NCBI GenBank assembly: GCA_013044385.1
Contig: JABEUN010000019.1
Location: 28,371-92,370, forward strand
Direction: 5' to 3'
Origin: Acidimicrobiaceae bacterium
GTDB taxonomy: Bacteria > Actinomycetota > Acidimicrobiia > Acidimicrobiales > Acidimicrobiaceae
DNA length: 64,000 nucleotides
The translations under genes were made by a program, and so were the position numbers. The notes under the pieces are model-generated. The model had not been told where the DNA came from, made no database searches, and saw nothing but the letters and a program-made list of their open reading frames with translations. Positions within the stretch are counted from its first letter, which is position 1, and every line of letters starts with the position of its first letter. Positions 7,657 through 16,639 of this stretch are shown here, piece after piece.

Positions 7657-10600
7657 ATGACTATCAGGCGGAATGAATCCACAACTGATGGGGGTGGAGT
7701 CCACTCCTATCCGAAGCCAAGACCCCAGCTCAATCTGCCTCAAATCGAGGAAACAATACTCAATTACTGGGAAATCGATAGTACTTTCGAAGCTTCTGTG
7801 GCTAAGAACCCGACGGGTGAGACGGAGTTCGTATTCTACGATGGCCCCCCTTTTGCCAACGGACTGCCCCACTACGGCCATCTGCTTACCGGATTCGTCA
7901 AAGATGCGATACCTCGCTATCAGACGATGCGGGGCCGAAGAGTTGAACGACGTTTCGGTTGGGACTGCCATGGCCTGCCTGCCGAGATGGCGACCGAGAA
8001 GGAACTCGGAGTAAATGGACGAATAGAGGTCGAGCAGTTCGGCATTGGCAAGTTCAACGACCACTGCCGTTCGTTGGTACAACGGACCACAGACGAGTGG
8101 CACAGGTACGTCAATCGCCAGGCTCGCTGGGTGGACTTCACGAACGACTACAAGACGATGGACTCCCCATTTATGGAGTCCGTCATCTGGGCATTTAAAG
8201 AGCTCTACCGCAAAGGTCTCGCATACGAGGGATATCGTGTCCTTCCCTACTGCTGGGAGTGCGAGACGCCACTTTCAAACTTCGAGACCCGTCAAGACAA
8301 CTCCTACCGAAGCAGAGTGGATCCAGCAGTCACCGTTGAATTCACACTCGACCCCGACCCATCGTGCAACGTACCGGAACTACGTGGCTCCCCCAGGCTG
8401 CTCGCGTGGACGACTACGCCGTGGACGCTTCCGGCAAATCTCGCAGTGGCAGTAGGTCCTGACATCGACTACGCCGCAGTAAAGATCGACGGAAAGATAC
8501 TGGTGTTGGCTGAATCGAGAATGGAGCATTACGGCACCGAACTCGATGGCGGTCAAGTCGTGGCAAGATTCAAGGGTACCGAGCTCGTGGGCCGAACTTT
8601 CACTCCTATTTTTGACTACTTCAACGACCTCGCCGGCGCATTCCGGGTAATCGCCGGAGACTTCGTAGCTACCGACGAAGGAACCGGTATCGTCCAGATG
8701 GCTCCCGGGTTCGGCGAAGAGGACCAACAAGCTTGTGAAGCAGCGGGCATTCCGTTAGTCTGTCCCGTCGACGACCGGGCAAGATACACCACAGAGATGG
8801 GAGACATTGCCGGAATTCAGGTATTTGAAGCAAATCCCTACTTGATTAAAAAGCTCGCCGAGCGCGGAGTCCTCTTCCAACAAGCTGACTATGACCACTC
8901 CTATCCACACTGCTGGCGCACAGACACTCCCCTCATTTATAAGGCTGTAAGTTCATGGTTCGTCAAAGTCACAGCGCTCAAAGAGCGACTTCTCGAGAAA
9001 AATGAAGAGATCAATTGGGTACCAAGCCACATACAGGATGGGGCGTTCGGAAAGTGGCTAGAAGGCGCTAGAGATTGGTCGATCACTCGTAACCGATACT
9101 GGGGCACGCCAATTCCGGTTTGGAAATCCGATGATCCGGCCTATCCCCGCATCGATGTATACGGCTCGCTTGCCGAGCTGGCGGCAGATTTCGGTTCAGC
9201 GCCTACGGATCTGCATCGACCAGCCATCGATGAACTAGTGCGGCCCAATCCCGACGATCCGACTGGGAAATCGATGATGCGTCGGGTACCAGACATTATG
9301 GATTGCTGGTTCGAATCCGGTTCGATGCCTTATGCACAGTTGCACTATCCGTTCGAGAACCGTGAACAGTTCGAGCAGCACTTCCCTGCAGACTTCATAG
9401 TTGAATACATTGGACAAACCCGTGGCTGGTTCTACACACTGCACGTTTTATCTGTGGCGATCTTCGACAAACCACCGTTCAAACACTGCATGGCCCATGG
9501 TGTCCTCCTTGGATCCGACGGAAGCAAGTTGTCCAAACGGCTCCAGAACTACCCAGACCCATGGGCGGTGTTCGAAGAGATCGGCGCGGATGCCATGAGA
9601 TGGTTCCTGCTATCTTCCTCGGTGCTTCGCGGTCAGGAGATGGTGCTTGACAGAGCTGCGATTGTTGACGTGCAGCGACGCGTTATAAATCCGATCTGGA
9701 ACGCATTCTATTTTCTATCGCTTTATGCCGAGATCGACGGCATAGTCGGAACGGAGCGATATGACCAGTCAGGTCTCTTAGATCGCTACATACTGGCGAA
9801 GACTGAAGAACTCATTCGAAGCACAACTGAGGCGATGGACAACTTCGATCTCACCTCGGCAACCAGCAAGATCGAAGCATTTCTAGACGCTCTGAACAAC
9901 TGGTACATCAGGAGATCACGAGAGCGATTCTGGCGGGAGAATCCAAAGGACGGAACAACCGATCAGGACAAGTCCGACGCTTACGATACCCTGCACACAG
10001 TGCTGACTATCTTGACCAGGCTCACCGCTCCTCTGCTTCCGATGTTGAGCGAGGAGATATATCGAAGTCTCACGGGTGAACGAAGCGTACACCTTTCAGA
10101 TTGGCCCACCGTCAAGTCACTGACGTCGGACATGGCCCTGGTAACTGAGATGGATATGGTGCGCGAGGTATGTTCCCTTGCCCACTCAATCCGAAAGGCG
10201 AACGGCCTAAGAGCGCGACTACCTCTTAGAAAGGTGGTCGTGGCATCGCCCGACTCCGAGGCCCTATCCTCCTACAAAGAACTCATCAAGAGCGAACTAA
10301 ATATCAAAGAGGTCGAACTCCTCGACGATCCCTCGTCATTATCAACAGTGGTGATATCAGTGGTCCCATCAAAAATCGGGCCGAGACTTGGCAAGGCCGT
10401 CCAGCAGGTCATTGCCGCCGCCAAACAAGGTAACTTCAGGTTGCTTGAAGATCAGCGCGCTGAGGTCGGTGGGCACCTGCTGGAAGCAGATGAGTTCGAA
10501 GTCCAAACTCGAGCAGCAGACGAATCGAGCACCCGCGTACTGCCATCACGACAGGGAATCGTCTTTCTGGACACCGCAATCGACGACGAGCTAGAACTCG

Positions 10601-10869
10601 AAGGACTTGCCAGAGACGTCGTGCGAGACATCCAACGATCTCGAAAGGAGGCAGACTTCTCGGTCTCGGACAGAGTCTACGTGAACCTCGAAATCGGCGA
10701 CGGGGTCGATTCAAAGCTAGGTCAGGCCGTTTTAAAACACCTTGAGTCCATTGCCCACCAAGTGCTAGCTATCGAACTGAAGGTCAATTCCGGCCCGATA
10801 GCTGAGCCAGAGAGATCCGAGGCATTCAATATAAACGACACCGAGGTCCGACTAACTATTAGACGGTAG
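7657..10869 (+). CDS. ileS: isoleucyl-tRNA synthetase
   Basis: A 1070-residue class I aminoacyl-tRNA synthetase that charges tRNA-Ile. The HIGH signature appears as HYGH (residues 72-75) in FANGLPHYGHLLTGFVKDAIPRYQTMRG. The KMSKS loop is KLSKR (624-628) in GSKLSKRLQNYPDPWAVFEEIGADAMRW. The CP1 editing domain (AWTTTPWTLPANLAVAVGPDIDY onward) and the anticodon-binding region (NWYIRRSRERFW) are present. The length and the LSKRLQNYPDP context fit the eukaryote-like IleRS group rather than the E. coli type. No clear ribosome binding site precedes the ATG. It is the only plus-strand gene between two minus-strand operons. A T-box leader was looked for in the upstream 200 bp and not seen. Confidence 0.96.
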   Translation: MTIRRNESTTDGGGVHSYPKPRPQLNLPQIEETILNYWEIDSTFEASVAKNPTGETEFVFYDGPPFANGLPHYGHLLTGFVKDAIPRYQTMRGRRVERRFGWDCHGLPAEMATEKELGVNGRIEVEQFGIGKFNDHCRSLVQRTTDEWHRYVNRQARWVDFTNDYKTMDSPFMESVIWAFKELYRKGLAYEGYRVLPYCWECETPLSNFETRQDNSYRSRVDPAVTVEFTLDPDPSCNVPELRGSPRLLAWTTTPWTLPANLAVAVGPDIDYAAVKIDGKILVLAESRMEHYGTELDGGQVVARFKGTELVGRTFTPIFDYFNDLAGAFRVIAGDFVATDEGTGIVQMAPGFGEEDQQACEAAGIPLVCPVDDRARYTTEMGDIAGIQVFEANPYLIKKLAERGVLFQQADYDHSYPHCWRTDTPLIYKAVSSWFVKVTALKERLLEKNEEINWVPSHIQDGAFGKWLEGARDWSITRNRYWGTPIPVWKSDDPAYPRIDVYGSLAELAADFGSAPTDLHRPAIDELVRPNPDDPTGKSMMRRVPDIMDCWFESGSMPYAQLHYPFENREQFEQHFPADFIVEYIGQTRGWFYTLHVLSVAIFDKPPFKHCMAHGVLLGSDGSKLSKRLQNYPDPWAVFEEIGADAMRWFLLSSSVLRGQEMVLDRAAIVDVQRRVINPIWNAFYFLSLYAEIDGIVGTERYDQSGLLDRYILAKTEELIRSTTEAMDNFDLTSATSKIEAFLDALNNWYIRRSRERFWRENPKDGTTDQDKSDAYDTLHTVLTILTRLTAPLLPMLSEEIYRSLTGERSVHLSDWPTVKSLTSDMALVTEMDMVREVCSLAHSIRKANGLRARLPLRKVVVASPDSEALSSYKELIKSELNIKEVELLDDPSSLSTVVISVVPSKIGPRLGKAVQQVIAAAKQGNFRLLEDQRAEVGGHLLEADEFEVQTRAADESSTRVLPSRQGIVFLDTAIDDELELEGLARDVVRDIQRSRKEADFSVSDRVYVNLEIGDGVDSKLGQAVLKHLESIAHQVLAIELKVNSGPIAEPERSEAFNINDTEVRLTIRR

Positions 10870-10933
10870 TCCAACCAATCAGACGAGATTGCAACGCCAA
10901 GTAACCTCTAATAGCTAATAAGGTGACGAGTCC

Positions 10934-11770
10934 TTAGATTCTATGGTCCTCGTCATCGAAGAGAACTGGATTGGAGTACTCGGACTCATCTTCTATCAGC
11001 CTGAACTGTGAGCGCCCGAAATCAAGACTCATAACGTCCGAATCACCTTCATCATCGCTCGCTGTCTCGGTCGATTCATCGGAAAAGAATGGATTTGACT
11101 GAACGAATAGAACCTCTGTCTCTCCATCAGCAACTGGGAATTCATTGACTTCATCAACTTCTAATTCAGCATTTTCTGCCGACTGGTTAACTGCTGAATC
11201 GATCGTTGGCAAATCAACTTCGGCTCGAGCCGGGATCGAGTGCGAAAGCTGATCGGCAAACTCCCTAAGCAATGTGGCAGCATCTAGCCTGGCCTCATCA
11301 ACTTTGGTATTGATCTCCTGAATCTCATCAAGCACGGCAGTCTTTCGGCTAGAAAGCTCGACCAGCTCGGAGTTGAGAGCATTCACCTTCGTCTCAAGCT
11401 CAACAGTCACTTTGTAATTCGCATCCTCGATCATCTTCGCTGCACGAGCTGTTGCATCTTGTCGAATCTGTTCGGCTTCAACATGAGCATCACGTACAAC
11501 TTGGTCAGCGGTGTGCTGAGCTAACAAAAGGGTCCGCTGAATTGTGTCGCCGCCCATGGACATCGGAAGTTGTGAAGACTGCGCAGAAGAGGAGGACTGC
11601 ACCTTCTGCTCGGCATCACGTAGGCGCCTCTCTAGTATCTCGATACCAGCTGCAACCTTTTCGAGGAACTCATCGACGTCATCTTGGTGGTAGCCGCGAA
11701 TCCTCTCGCGGAACTCGACCTCGCGCACAGTCTTGGCGCCGAACTCCAACTCCATACCTCCCTCGCTCAT
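10934..11770 (-). CDS. divIVA: DivIVA/Wag31-family cell-pole protein
   Basis: A 278-residue coiled-coil protein. The N-terminal DivIVA domain is clear: MELEFGAKTVREVEFRERIRGYHQDDVDEFLEKVAAGIEILERRL. A long coiled coil (about residues 90-180, including ETKVNALNSELVELSSRKTAVLDEIQEINTKVDEARLDAATLLREFADQL) and an acidic C-terminal tail follow. In actinobacteria DivIVA/Wag31 marks the poles and directs polar cell-wall growth. It is the last gene of the division cluster. The ATG at 11770 has a GGGGG stretch upstream. An ATG at 11755 sits only one base from a GAGGGAGG run and is less likely. A TTG at 11776 is also in frame. Confidence 0.92.
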   Translation of the reverse strand: MSEGGMELEFGAKTVREVEFRERIRGYHQDDVDEFLEKVAAGIEILERRLRDAEQKVQSSSSAQSSQLPMSMGGDTIQRTLLLAQHTADQVVRDAHVEAEQIRQDATARAAKMIEDANYKVTVELETKVNALNSELVELSSRKTAVLDEIQEINTKVDEARLDAATLLREFADQLSHSIPARAEVDLPTIDSAVNQSAENAELEVDEVNEFPVADGETEVLFVQSNPFFSDESTETASDDEGDSDVMSLDFGRSQFRLIEDESEYSNPVLFDDEDHRI

Positions 11771-11804
11771 CTGCAACCCCCAGTTCTCCCGTCGCTACTC
11801 TGAG

Positions 11805-12074
11805 CTATCGCGCCACAATTGGAATGAGAATGAAATTGATAAGTACCAGCGCAACCAGTGGCGACAAATCGAACTGCATTGCACCAGCTCCAACTCTGGG
11901 CATCAGTCTTCTTATCGGCCTCAGAACCGGTTCAGTAAAACGCGAAAGCATCATATTCAAACGCGAGACTGACGAATATGTACCGGGTGGTATCCAACTC
12001 AGTACCACCTGAACAAGAATTGCGAGACCCAGAAGTCGGAGAATGTCAATCAGCACTACCTGAATCGGATTCAC
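11805..12074 (-). CDS. YggT family membrane protein
   Basis: An 89-residue integral membrane protein with two hydrophobic segments (about residues 8-28 and 70-88) separated by the conserved FTEPVLRPIRRLMPRVGAGAMQFDLSPLVALVLINF motif of the YggT family. The start overlaps the sepF stop by 4 bp, indicating translational coupling. YggT genes regularly sit between sepF and divIVA in Gram-positive division clusters. The molecular role is not established. Confidence 0.92.
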   Translation of the reverse strand: MNPIQVVLIDILRLLGLAILVQVVLSWIPPGTYSSVSRLNMMLSRFTEPVLRPIRRLMPRVGAGAMQFDLSPLVALVLINFILIPIVAR

Positions 12075-12748
12075 GACTGACCTCGACCGAACAATGATCT
12101 CTGGGCTAATCCTTCAACTTCTTCCTGAGCAACTTCCACATTGGAAGGCGTCAGAAGAAACACTTGACCGGCCACCCGCTTCATCTTTCCATCGAGAGAG
12201 TAGGTCACGCCAGAACAGAAATCCACTATTCGCCTATGAAGATCTTTATCGATTCCTTCAAGATTCACAATGACGGGCTGTGCCAATTTCATCCTGTCAC
12301 CAATGTCTTGTACGTCAGAAAATTTTGAAGGAAAGGCGATATGAAGCTTGGACTGCTCTCGACTCAGCGGTCGAATAACCTGAGTCCGATCAAAGTCAAC
12401 CGCTTGACCGCTCTCAGATTGTCCGTACCCACGGGAACCAGCCGACTGCTCGGCAACCGGAAATACCTGTACTCGAGACTGCTGCGCACGAGGTTGCTCG
12501 TGTATGACCTCAGCCATCTCATACTTCATTGTTTGGCGAGGCTGCTCCTGTACCCTCCGCTCAGGCTCCTGTCGACGATGATCGTGCTCGGAATGCCGGC
12601 CCTCAGACTCAAAACGTCTTGATTCGGGTTCCGCACTTCTATATTCGCTCTCGTAACGACGATCCCCACTGTAAACGGGGACCTCCATCTCTTCCTCTTC
12701 GTCGCTGAAGCCGAGCAACACCATCGCCCTGTGAACAAACGTTCCCAT
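12071..12748 (-). CDS. sepF: cell division protein SepF
   Basis: SepF anchors FtsZ filaments to the membrane and bundles them. The N-terminus MGTFVHRAMVLLGF is the amphipathic membrane-binding helix. A long charged linker rich in Arg and Glu (residues ~25-130) follows, and the C-terminal SepF domain is at about 145-215 (VIVNLEGIDKDLHRRIVDFCSGVTYSLDGKMKRVAGQVFLLTPSNVEV). At 225 residues it is near the upper end of the family, the extra length being in the linker. In actinobacteria lacking FtsA and ZipA, SepF is the main FtsZ tether. It lies between yggS and yggT, overlapping the latter by 4 bp. Confidence 0.95.
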   Translation of the reverse strand: MGTFVHRAMVLLGFSDEEEEMEVPVYSGDRRYESEYRSAEPESRRFESEGRHSEHDHRRQEPERRVQEQPRQTMKYEMAEVIHEQPRAQQSRVQVFPVAEQSAGSRGYGQSESGQAVDFDRTQVIRPLSREQSKLHIAFPSKFSDVQDIGDRMKLAQPVIVNLEGIDKDLHRRIVDFCSGVTYSLDGKMKRVAGQVFLLTPSNVEVAQEEVEGLAQRSLFGRGQS

Positions 12749-12774
12749 ATTCCTAGCTTCTCCTCAAACTTCCA

Positions 12775-13491
12775 TTAACTTGTCACATTCGGATTGAAAT
12801 TCGGTCTATGCCCAAGTAGGGCACTTCCTAGCCGAACTTCTGTCGCACCGGCCATTACGGCCAGCTCAAAATCATCACTCATGCCCATCGAACAGTGCTG
12901 TAGGGCGTGTTCGTCGCACAAGTCTTTTAACATTCTAAAGACCCTCAGCGTGTTGGCAGGGACCTCTACTGGTGCAACCGTCATCAGGCCAGATATTTTC
13001 AAACCTAAATCGTCACCGTAGCGCTTCAGCCCTGGTACCTCAGATAGTTCGGCTCCGTTTCGTCCCGGATCTCGATCGAATTTCACTTGGAGAAACAGGT
13101 CGCCTTCGAATCCGATCTTGCCGAGCCGGTCCAGCTCTGAAGTGCGTGAGATGGTCTCTATCACGTCAACCATCGTCGACAGTGACCTGGCCTTGTTGGA
13201 CTGCATATGACCAATGAAATGCCTTCTGAGGCCATCTAAGTCCCGAGTAGACCTGAACTTATCGGACAACTCCTGAACGTAATTCTCCCCAATTGCTCTG
13301 ACTCCGGCTCTATATGCTGCTTCAGTAACATAGGCCGGAAAACCCTTGGTCACGCAAAGAATCAGAACGGGGCGCCCGTCAGAGAGTTCCGAGATCCTCC
13401 CCTGGACGACTTGCAGACGCTCCATTATGCCTTCGGCAACGACGTCAACCTGGGAGCAAGTCGGGCTACTGGTATTGAGGTCGACCTTCAT
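12775..13491 (-). CDS. YggS-type pyridoxal phosphate homeostasis protein
   Basis: A 238-residue single-domain PLP-binding protein of the YggS/PROSC family (YlmE in Bacillus). The cofactor lysine lies in ILCVTKGFPAYVTEAAYRAGVRAIGENYVQELSDK (near residue 49). The family block HFIGHMQSNKARSL and the C-terminal MSDDFELAVMAGATEVRLGSALLG are intact. These proteins buffer vitamin B6 and amino-acid pools. The start ATG overlaps the pgeF stop as ATGA, so translation is probably coupled. Position between pgeF and sepF is standard for Gram-positive division clusters. Confidence 0.93.
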   Translation of the reverse strand: MKVDLNTSSPTCSQVDVVAEGIMERLQVVQGRISELSDGRPVLILCVTKGFPAYVTEAAYRAGVRAIGENYVQELSDKFRSTRDLDGLRRHFIGHMQSNKARSLSTMVDVIETISRTSELDRLGKIGFEGDLFLQVKFDRDPGRNGAELSEVPGLKRYGDDLGLKISGLMTVAPVEVPANTLRVFRMLKDLCDEHALQHCSMGMSDDFELAVMAGATEVRLGSALLGHRPNFNPNVTS

Positions 13492-14204
13492 TCCTGGCCT
13501 CTTCGCTGGTGGTCAGATCTGAATACGAAACTCGCCTGTCTCTCCAACGTCGCATCTCGACGGAAGGAGCTTAGATTCGAAGATTCGAATGTGCACGCGC
13601 CTGACTCTGCCACAACCACGGCGCCGGACCGCTCTACTTCCAGTTTGATCAGTTCAGATAGATCTAGATGTTGCCTGTTGTCCACTGTCCTAAATGCTAC
13701 ACCACCAAAACGGCCACGAACTGTGGCGGCAGAATCACCTTCGAATTCGTAACAGTCGGCACAGATATGGGGACCAATTGCAACCTTGACATCTCCTCCC
13801 CGAGCCACATTCCGAAGTGTATGAACGGTTTTGGAGACCAGCCCTGACAAAATCCCCCGCCAACCGCAGTGAGCAATCGCCACCGCCGCATCGGTTGCCA
13901 AAGCGACCGGCACACAATCTGCCGTGAGAATACAGAGTGCTGTTTGTCTGTCCTCCGTGAGTAGTGCATCAGCACGCACATCGCTATAGTCCGAATCTCG
14001 ATCGACTACAAAGACACGGTCAGAGTGGAACTGATACGGCCGCACCATTTCGTCCAGGTCGAATTCGAGCCGGGTAACTGTTCTAATGAGTTCAGTTGAG
14101 CTTGATCTGCCAACCGGCCATACCTCACGAGGTGGTGCCGGTGGAGAGGAGTCCAAAAATACAGCGGTGGCGCCATAATCGGCGAATTCATACCGCCAGA
14201 CCAT
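13488..14204 (-). CDS. pgeF: peptidoglycan editing factor PgeF (YfiH/YlmD, laccase-domain)
   Basis: A 238-residue protein of the YfiH/DUF152 multicopper-fold family. Metal-binding and family motifs seen are LTADCVPVALA, AIAHCGWRGILSG, IGPHICADCYEFEGD and SSFRRDATLERQASFV. E. coli PgeF removes wrongly incorporated L-Ser muropeptide precursors and other members have purine nucleoside phosphorylase activity, so the precise role here is a family-level inference. It sits 10 bp after ftsZ and overlaps the next gene by 4 bp, within the dcw operon. Confidence 0.9.
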   Translation of the reverse strand: MVWRYEFADYGATAVFLDSSPPAPPREVWPVGRSSSTELIRTVTRLEFDLDEMVRPYQFHSDRVFVVDRDSDYSDVRADALLTEDRQTALCILTADCVPVALATDAAVAIAHCGWRGILSGLVSKTVHTLRNVARGGDVKVAIGPHICADCYEFEGDSAATVRGRFGGVAFRTVDNRQHLDLSELIKLEVERSGAVVVAESGACTFESSNLSSFRRDATLERQASFVFRSDHQRRGQE

Positions 14205-14214
14205 TTGGGCTAGC

Positions 14215-15375
14215 TCATCTCAAGAACGATGGAACATCATCGTCGTCATCCGGATCGAGATCCGCCACGGGTTGAGCGGGGTCCTGTCGATCTTGGCTAG
14301 CCACCTGCCCGTTGGTCCCATTTGGCTGTAGTTGAGTAACACTCGCCCTAGCTGAAGGCTTGGCGGAACCTCTCGAAGAGTTACTACCGCTACTCGACTT
14401 CGCGAGCCCAGCTATCTCTAGGTCTTTCCACTCTTCGAATCCAGCGGCAATCACGGTTACCCGTACCTCGTCGCCCATTGACTCATCAATTACAGATCCG
14501 AAGATGATGTTCGCTTCTACATCGGCTGCATCGTGGATGATTGAAGCTGCCTCATTGACTTCGAAAAGACCCAGATCCATACCGCCCGCAATGTTTAGTA
14601 GCACTCCTCTGGCGCCTTCTATCGAAGCCTCCAGCAGGGGGGAGGTAATTGCGGCTCGTGCAGCATTGAGCGCACGTGACTCTCCCGACGCCTTACCTAT
14701 GCCCATGATCGCAGATCCGGCGCCGGCCATGATCATCTTGACATCGGCGAAATCGGTATTAATTAGTCCCGGGGTCGTAATCAACTCAGTGATACCCTGA
14801 ACTCCCTGCATCAGCACATCATCTGCGAGCCTGAAGGCCGATAACATCGACGTCTTCTCACTTGAAACCTGAATCAAACGTTCGTTCGGAATAACAATGA
14901 GAGTGTCGACATTCTCCTTGAGCGATTGGATGCCCTCTTGGGCCTGCACGGAACGTCGCCTTCCTTCAAAGGCGAACGGCCGCGTGACAACACCGATGGT
15001 AAGTGCACCTAAATCCCTGGCAATCTCCGCCACTACGGGTGCACCGCCGGTGCCCGTGCCACCACCTTCGCCGGCAGTGATGAAGACCATGTCGGCACCC
15101 TTTAGTGCCTCCTGGATCTCATCCACATGTTCCTGAGCGGCCTGTCGGCCGATGCTAGGTGCTGAGCCTGCGCCTAACCCGCGGGTCAACTGTCTCCCGA
15201 TATCAAGACGTACATCGGCTTCGCTCATGAGAAGGGCTTGAGCATCTGTGTTAATTGCAATGAACTCGACGCCCTTGAGGCCAGCCTCGATCATCCGATT
15301 AACAGCGTTACCACCGCCACCGCCGATGCCGACGACCTTAATAACGGCAATGTAATTTTGAGCATCGCCAGCCAT
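14215..15375 (-). CDS. ftsZ: cell division GTPase FtsZ
   Basis: FtsZ polymerises into the Z-ring. From the ATG at 15375 the protein has 386 residues, the normal size. The GTP-binding tubulin signature GGGTGTG is at 104-110 ([22 protein letters not shown]), and the synergy-loop region [22 protein letters not shown] is intact. The C-terminal conserved peptide [11 protein letters not shown] is the docking site for SepF. The frame extends to an ATG at 15411 (MFDIKRFGG) and a further start at 15528. 15375 is preferred from family length and because GGAGG lies upstream. The ~320-bp region before it, where ftsQ normally lies, has no gene and probably carries a promoter. Confidence 0.96.
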   Translation of the reverse strand: MAGDAQNYIAVIKVVGIGGGGGNAVNRMIEAGLKGVEFIAINTDAQALLMSEADVRLDIGRQLTRGLGAGSAPSIGRQAAQEHVDEIQEALKGADMVFITAGEGGGTGTGGAPVVAEIARDLGALTIGVVTRPFAFEGRRRSVQAQEGIQSLKENVDTLIVIPNERLIQVSSEKTSMLSAFRLADDVLMQGVQGITELITTPGLINTDFADVKMIMAGAGSAIMGIGKASGESRALNAARAAITSPLLEASIEGARGVLLNIAGGMDLGLFEVNEAASIIHDAADVEANIIFGSVIDESMGDEVRVTVIAAGFEEWKDLEIAGLAKSSSGSNSSRGSAKPSARASVTQLQPNGTNGQVASQDRQDPAQPVADLDPDDDDDVPSFLR

Positions 15376-15693
15376 GGCCCCCACGCCTCCAAATCGCTTT
15401 ATATCGAACATCCCCCCGGACTCGCCTAATTTTGCCCAGATGTACGATCGGTGTGCAGTAGATACTAGCCATCGACGGGTGCAAGATTCGGCTACACGCG
15501 ACATGAATTCGGTAGAATTCGCCAGCAACGCCTAGGGCTCGACCGGAACATCTTCCAATTGTGAATTCTTGATGTGAACCAGCAAATCAAACTCAGCGAG
15601 GTGTCCGCCTTGTTGACCTATGCTCAACTGCAGCAAGATTCCAATCGGCCATGGTTGAGCTCATCTCGGAGAGGCAGAATTGGCACTGATGGC
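15376..15693 (-). other. murB-ftsZ intergenic region, position where ftsQ is normally found
   Basis: About 318 bp separate murB from the preferred ftsZ start. No open frame with FtsQ/DivIB features (a membrane segment followed by a POTRA domain) can be seen. The region probably holds a promoter for ftsZ. On the minus strand a TTGCAC and a TCTACT element with 16-bp spacing occur near 15454-15481, but both are weak matches. Confidence 0.45.
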
Positions 15694-16638
15694 CTATTCT
15701 ACGCAGCCATTTAGCCACTTCTCGTAATGTTCCCCGCTAAATCCGATTAGCACGACCTCAGATTGGAGGCGAATTCCAGTCACATGCAGGACCTGCTCCC
15801 TGATTTGAACCATGAGCGCAAGTACGTCCTCCGAGCTTCCGTACTTGGTCGCCTGGATGAAGTTGGCGTGTTTCTCCGACACAGCCGCTGAGGAGTTGGC
15901 CAAGCCCTTTAGGCCAGCTTCCTCGACGAGTCGACCAGCACTCAGTCCTTCTGGGTTCCTAAATACCGATCCAGCGTTCTGCCCGCCGGGCTGATGGATC
16001 CTCCGCCATCTGACAATTTCGGCAATCTTCTCTGCGGAATCCTCGGCTGAACCCGGTGACAGAACCATTTGGACCTGCCAAATCAGTTCGTTGGAGCGGA
16101 CAGATGAATGTCTGTATCCAAACTCCATCGCAAACTTCCCTCGTTCACTCATCTGCCCATCATCGAGATCCAGCAGCACGGCCGTAGAAAAGGTTGCAGC
16201 GAAGTCGCTTCCGTGACCTCCGGCATTCATTCGAGCCGCTCCACCGACGGTACCAGGTACACCTACCGCCCATTCGAAACCAGTGAGTCCGGCGGCCGCC
16301 AGTTTACGCGAAACCACTGGTAGGGAGTCTCCGGCTCCAACAGTGACTTCTGAATCGTGAACGACCGGGGTAGCAGCGGATGACTCGAGCTTGATGACAA
16401 GTCCATCGAATCCAGCATCGGACACCAATGTATTGGAGCCGTTCCCAAGCACGAAAGTGCTGACAGGACCTATTGCCCTGATCGCCGAAGCGAGTGCATC
16501 GAGTTCAGCTAGCGTCGACACCGTAACCATTGCTGACGCCCTCCCACCAGTCCGATAGGTAGTCATTTCGCCGAAAGGCGAATTGACCCTAACCATCGAC
16601 CCAAGGCGACGCTCAAGCTCGTCAACCCACCCGGACAA
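15694..16638 (-). CDS. murB: UDP-N-acetylenolpyruvoylglucosamine reductase
   Basis: MurB is the NADPH/FAD enzyme that reduces UDP-GlcNAc-enolpyruvate to UDP-MurNAc. FAD-binding blocks visible are TTYRTGGRASAMV, FVLGNGSNTLVSDAGFDGLVIKL and GVPGTVGGAARMNAGGHGSDF. Catalytic-domain blocks are QPGGQNAGSVFRNPEG and GLKGLANSSAAVSEKHANFI. The serine proton donor in AGSVFRNP is present. The frame is open upstream to a GTG at 16698, overlapping murC. A TTG at 16638, one base after the murC stop, gives 314 residues and is chosen for family-like length, but no strong ribosome binding site distinguishes them. It is followed by ftsZ, not ftsQ. Confidence 0.93.
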   Translation of the reverse strand: MSGWVDELERRLGSMVRVNSPFGEMTTYRTGGRASAMVTVSTLAELDALASAIRAIGPVSTFVLGNGSNTLVSDAGFDGLVIKLESSAATPVVHDSEVTVGAGDSLPVVSRKLAAAGLTGFEWAVGVPGTVGGAARMNAGGHGSDFAATFSTAVLLDLDDGQMSERGKFAMEFGYRHSSVRSNELIWQVQMVLSPGSAEDSAEKIAEIVRWRRIHQPGGQNAGSVFRNPEGLSAGRLVEEAGLKGLANSSAAVSEKHANFIQATKYGSSEDVLALMVQIREQVLHVTGIRLQSEVVLIGFSGEHYEKWLNGCVE

Positions 16639-16639
16639 T

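Noticed and set aside
7579..8103. A 174-codon minus-strand frame opposite the start of ileS.
   Set aside because: It overlaps conserved IleRS catalytic-domain sequence and has no recognisable product.
9305..9325. A GGTTCGAATCC stretch resembling a tRNA T-arm.
   Set aside because: It lies inside the ileS coding region in frame and no acceptor, D or anticodon stem can be built around it.
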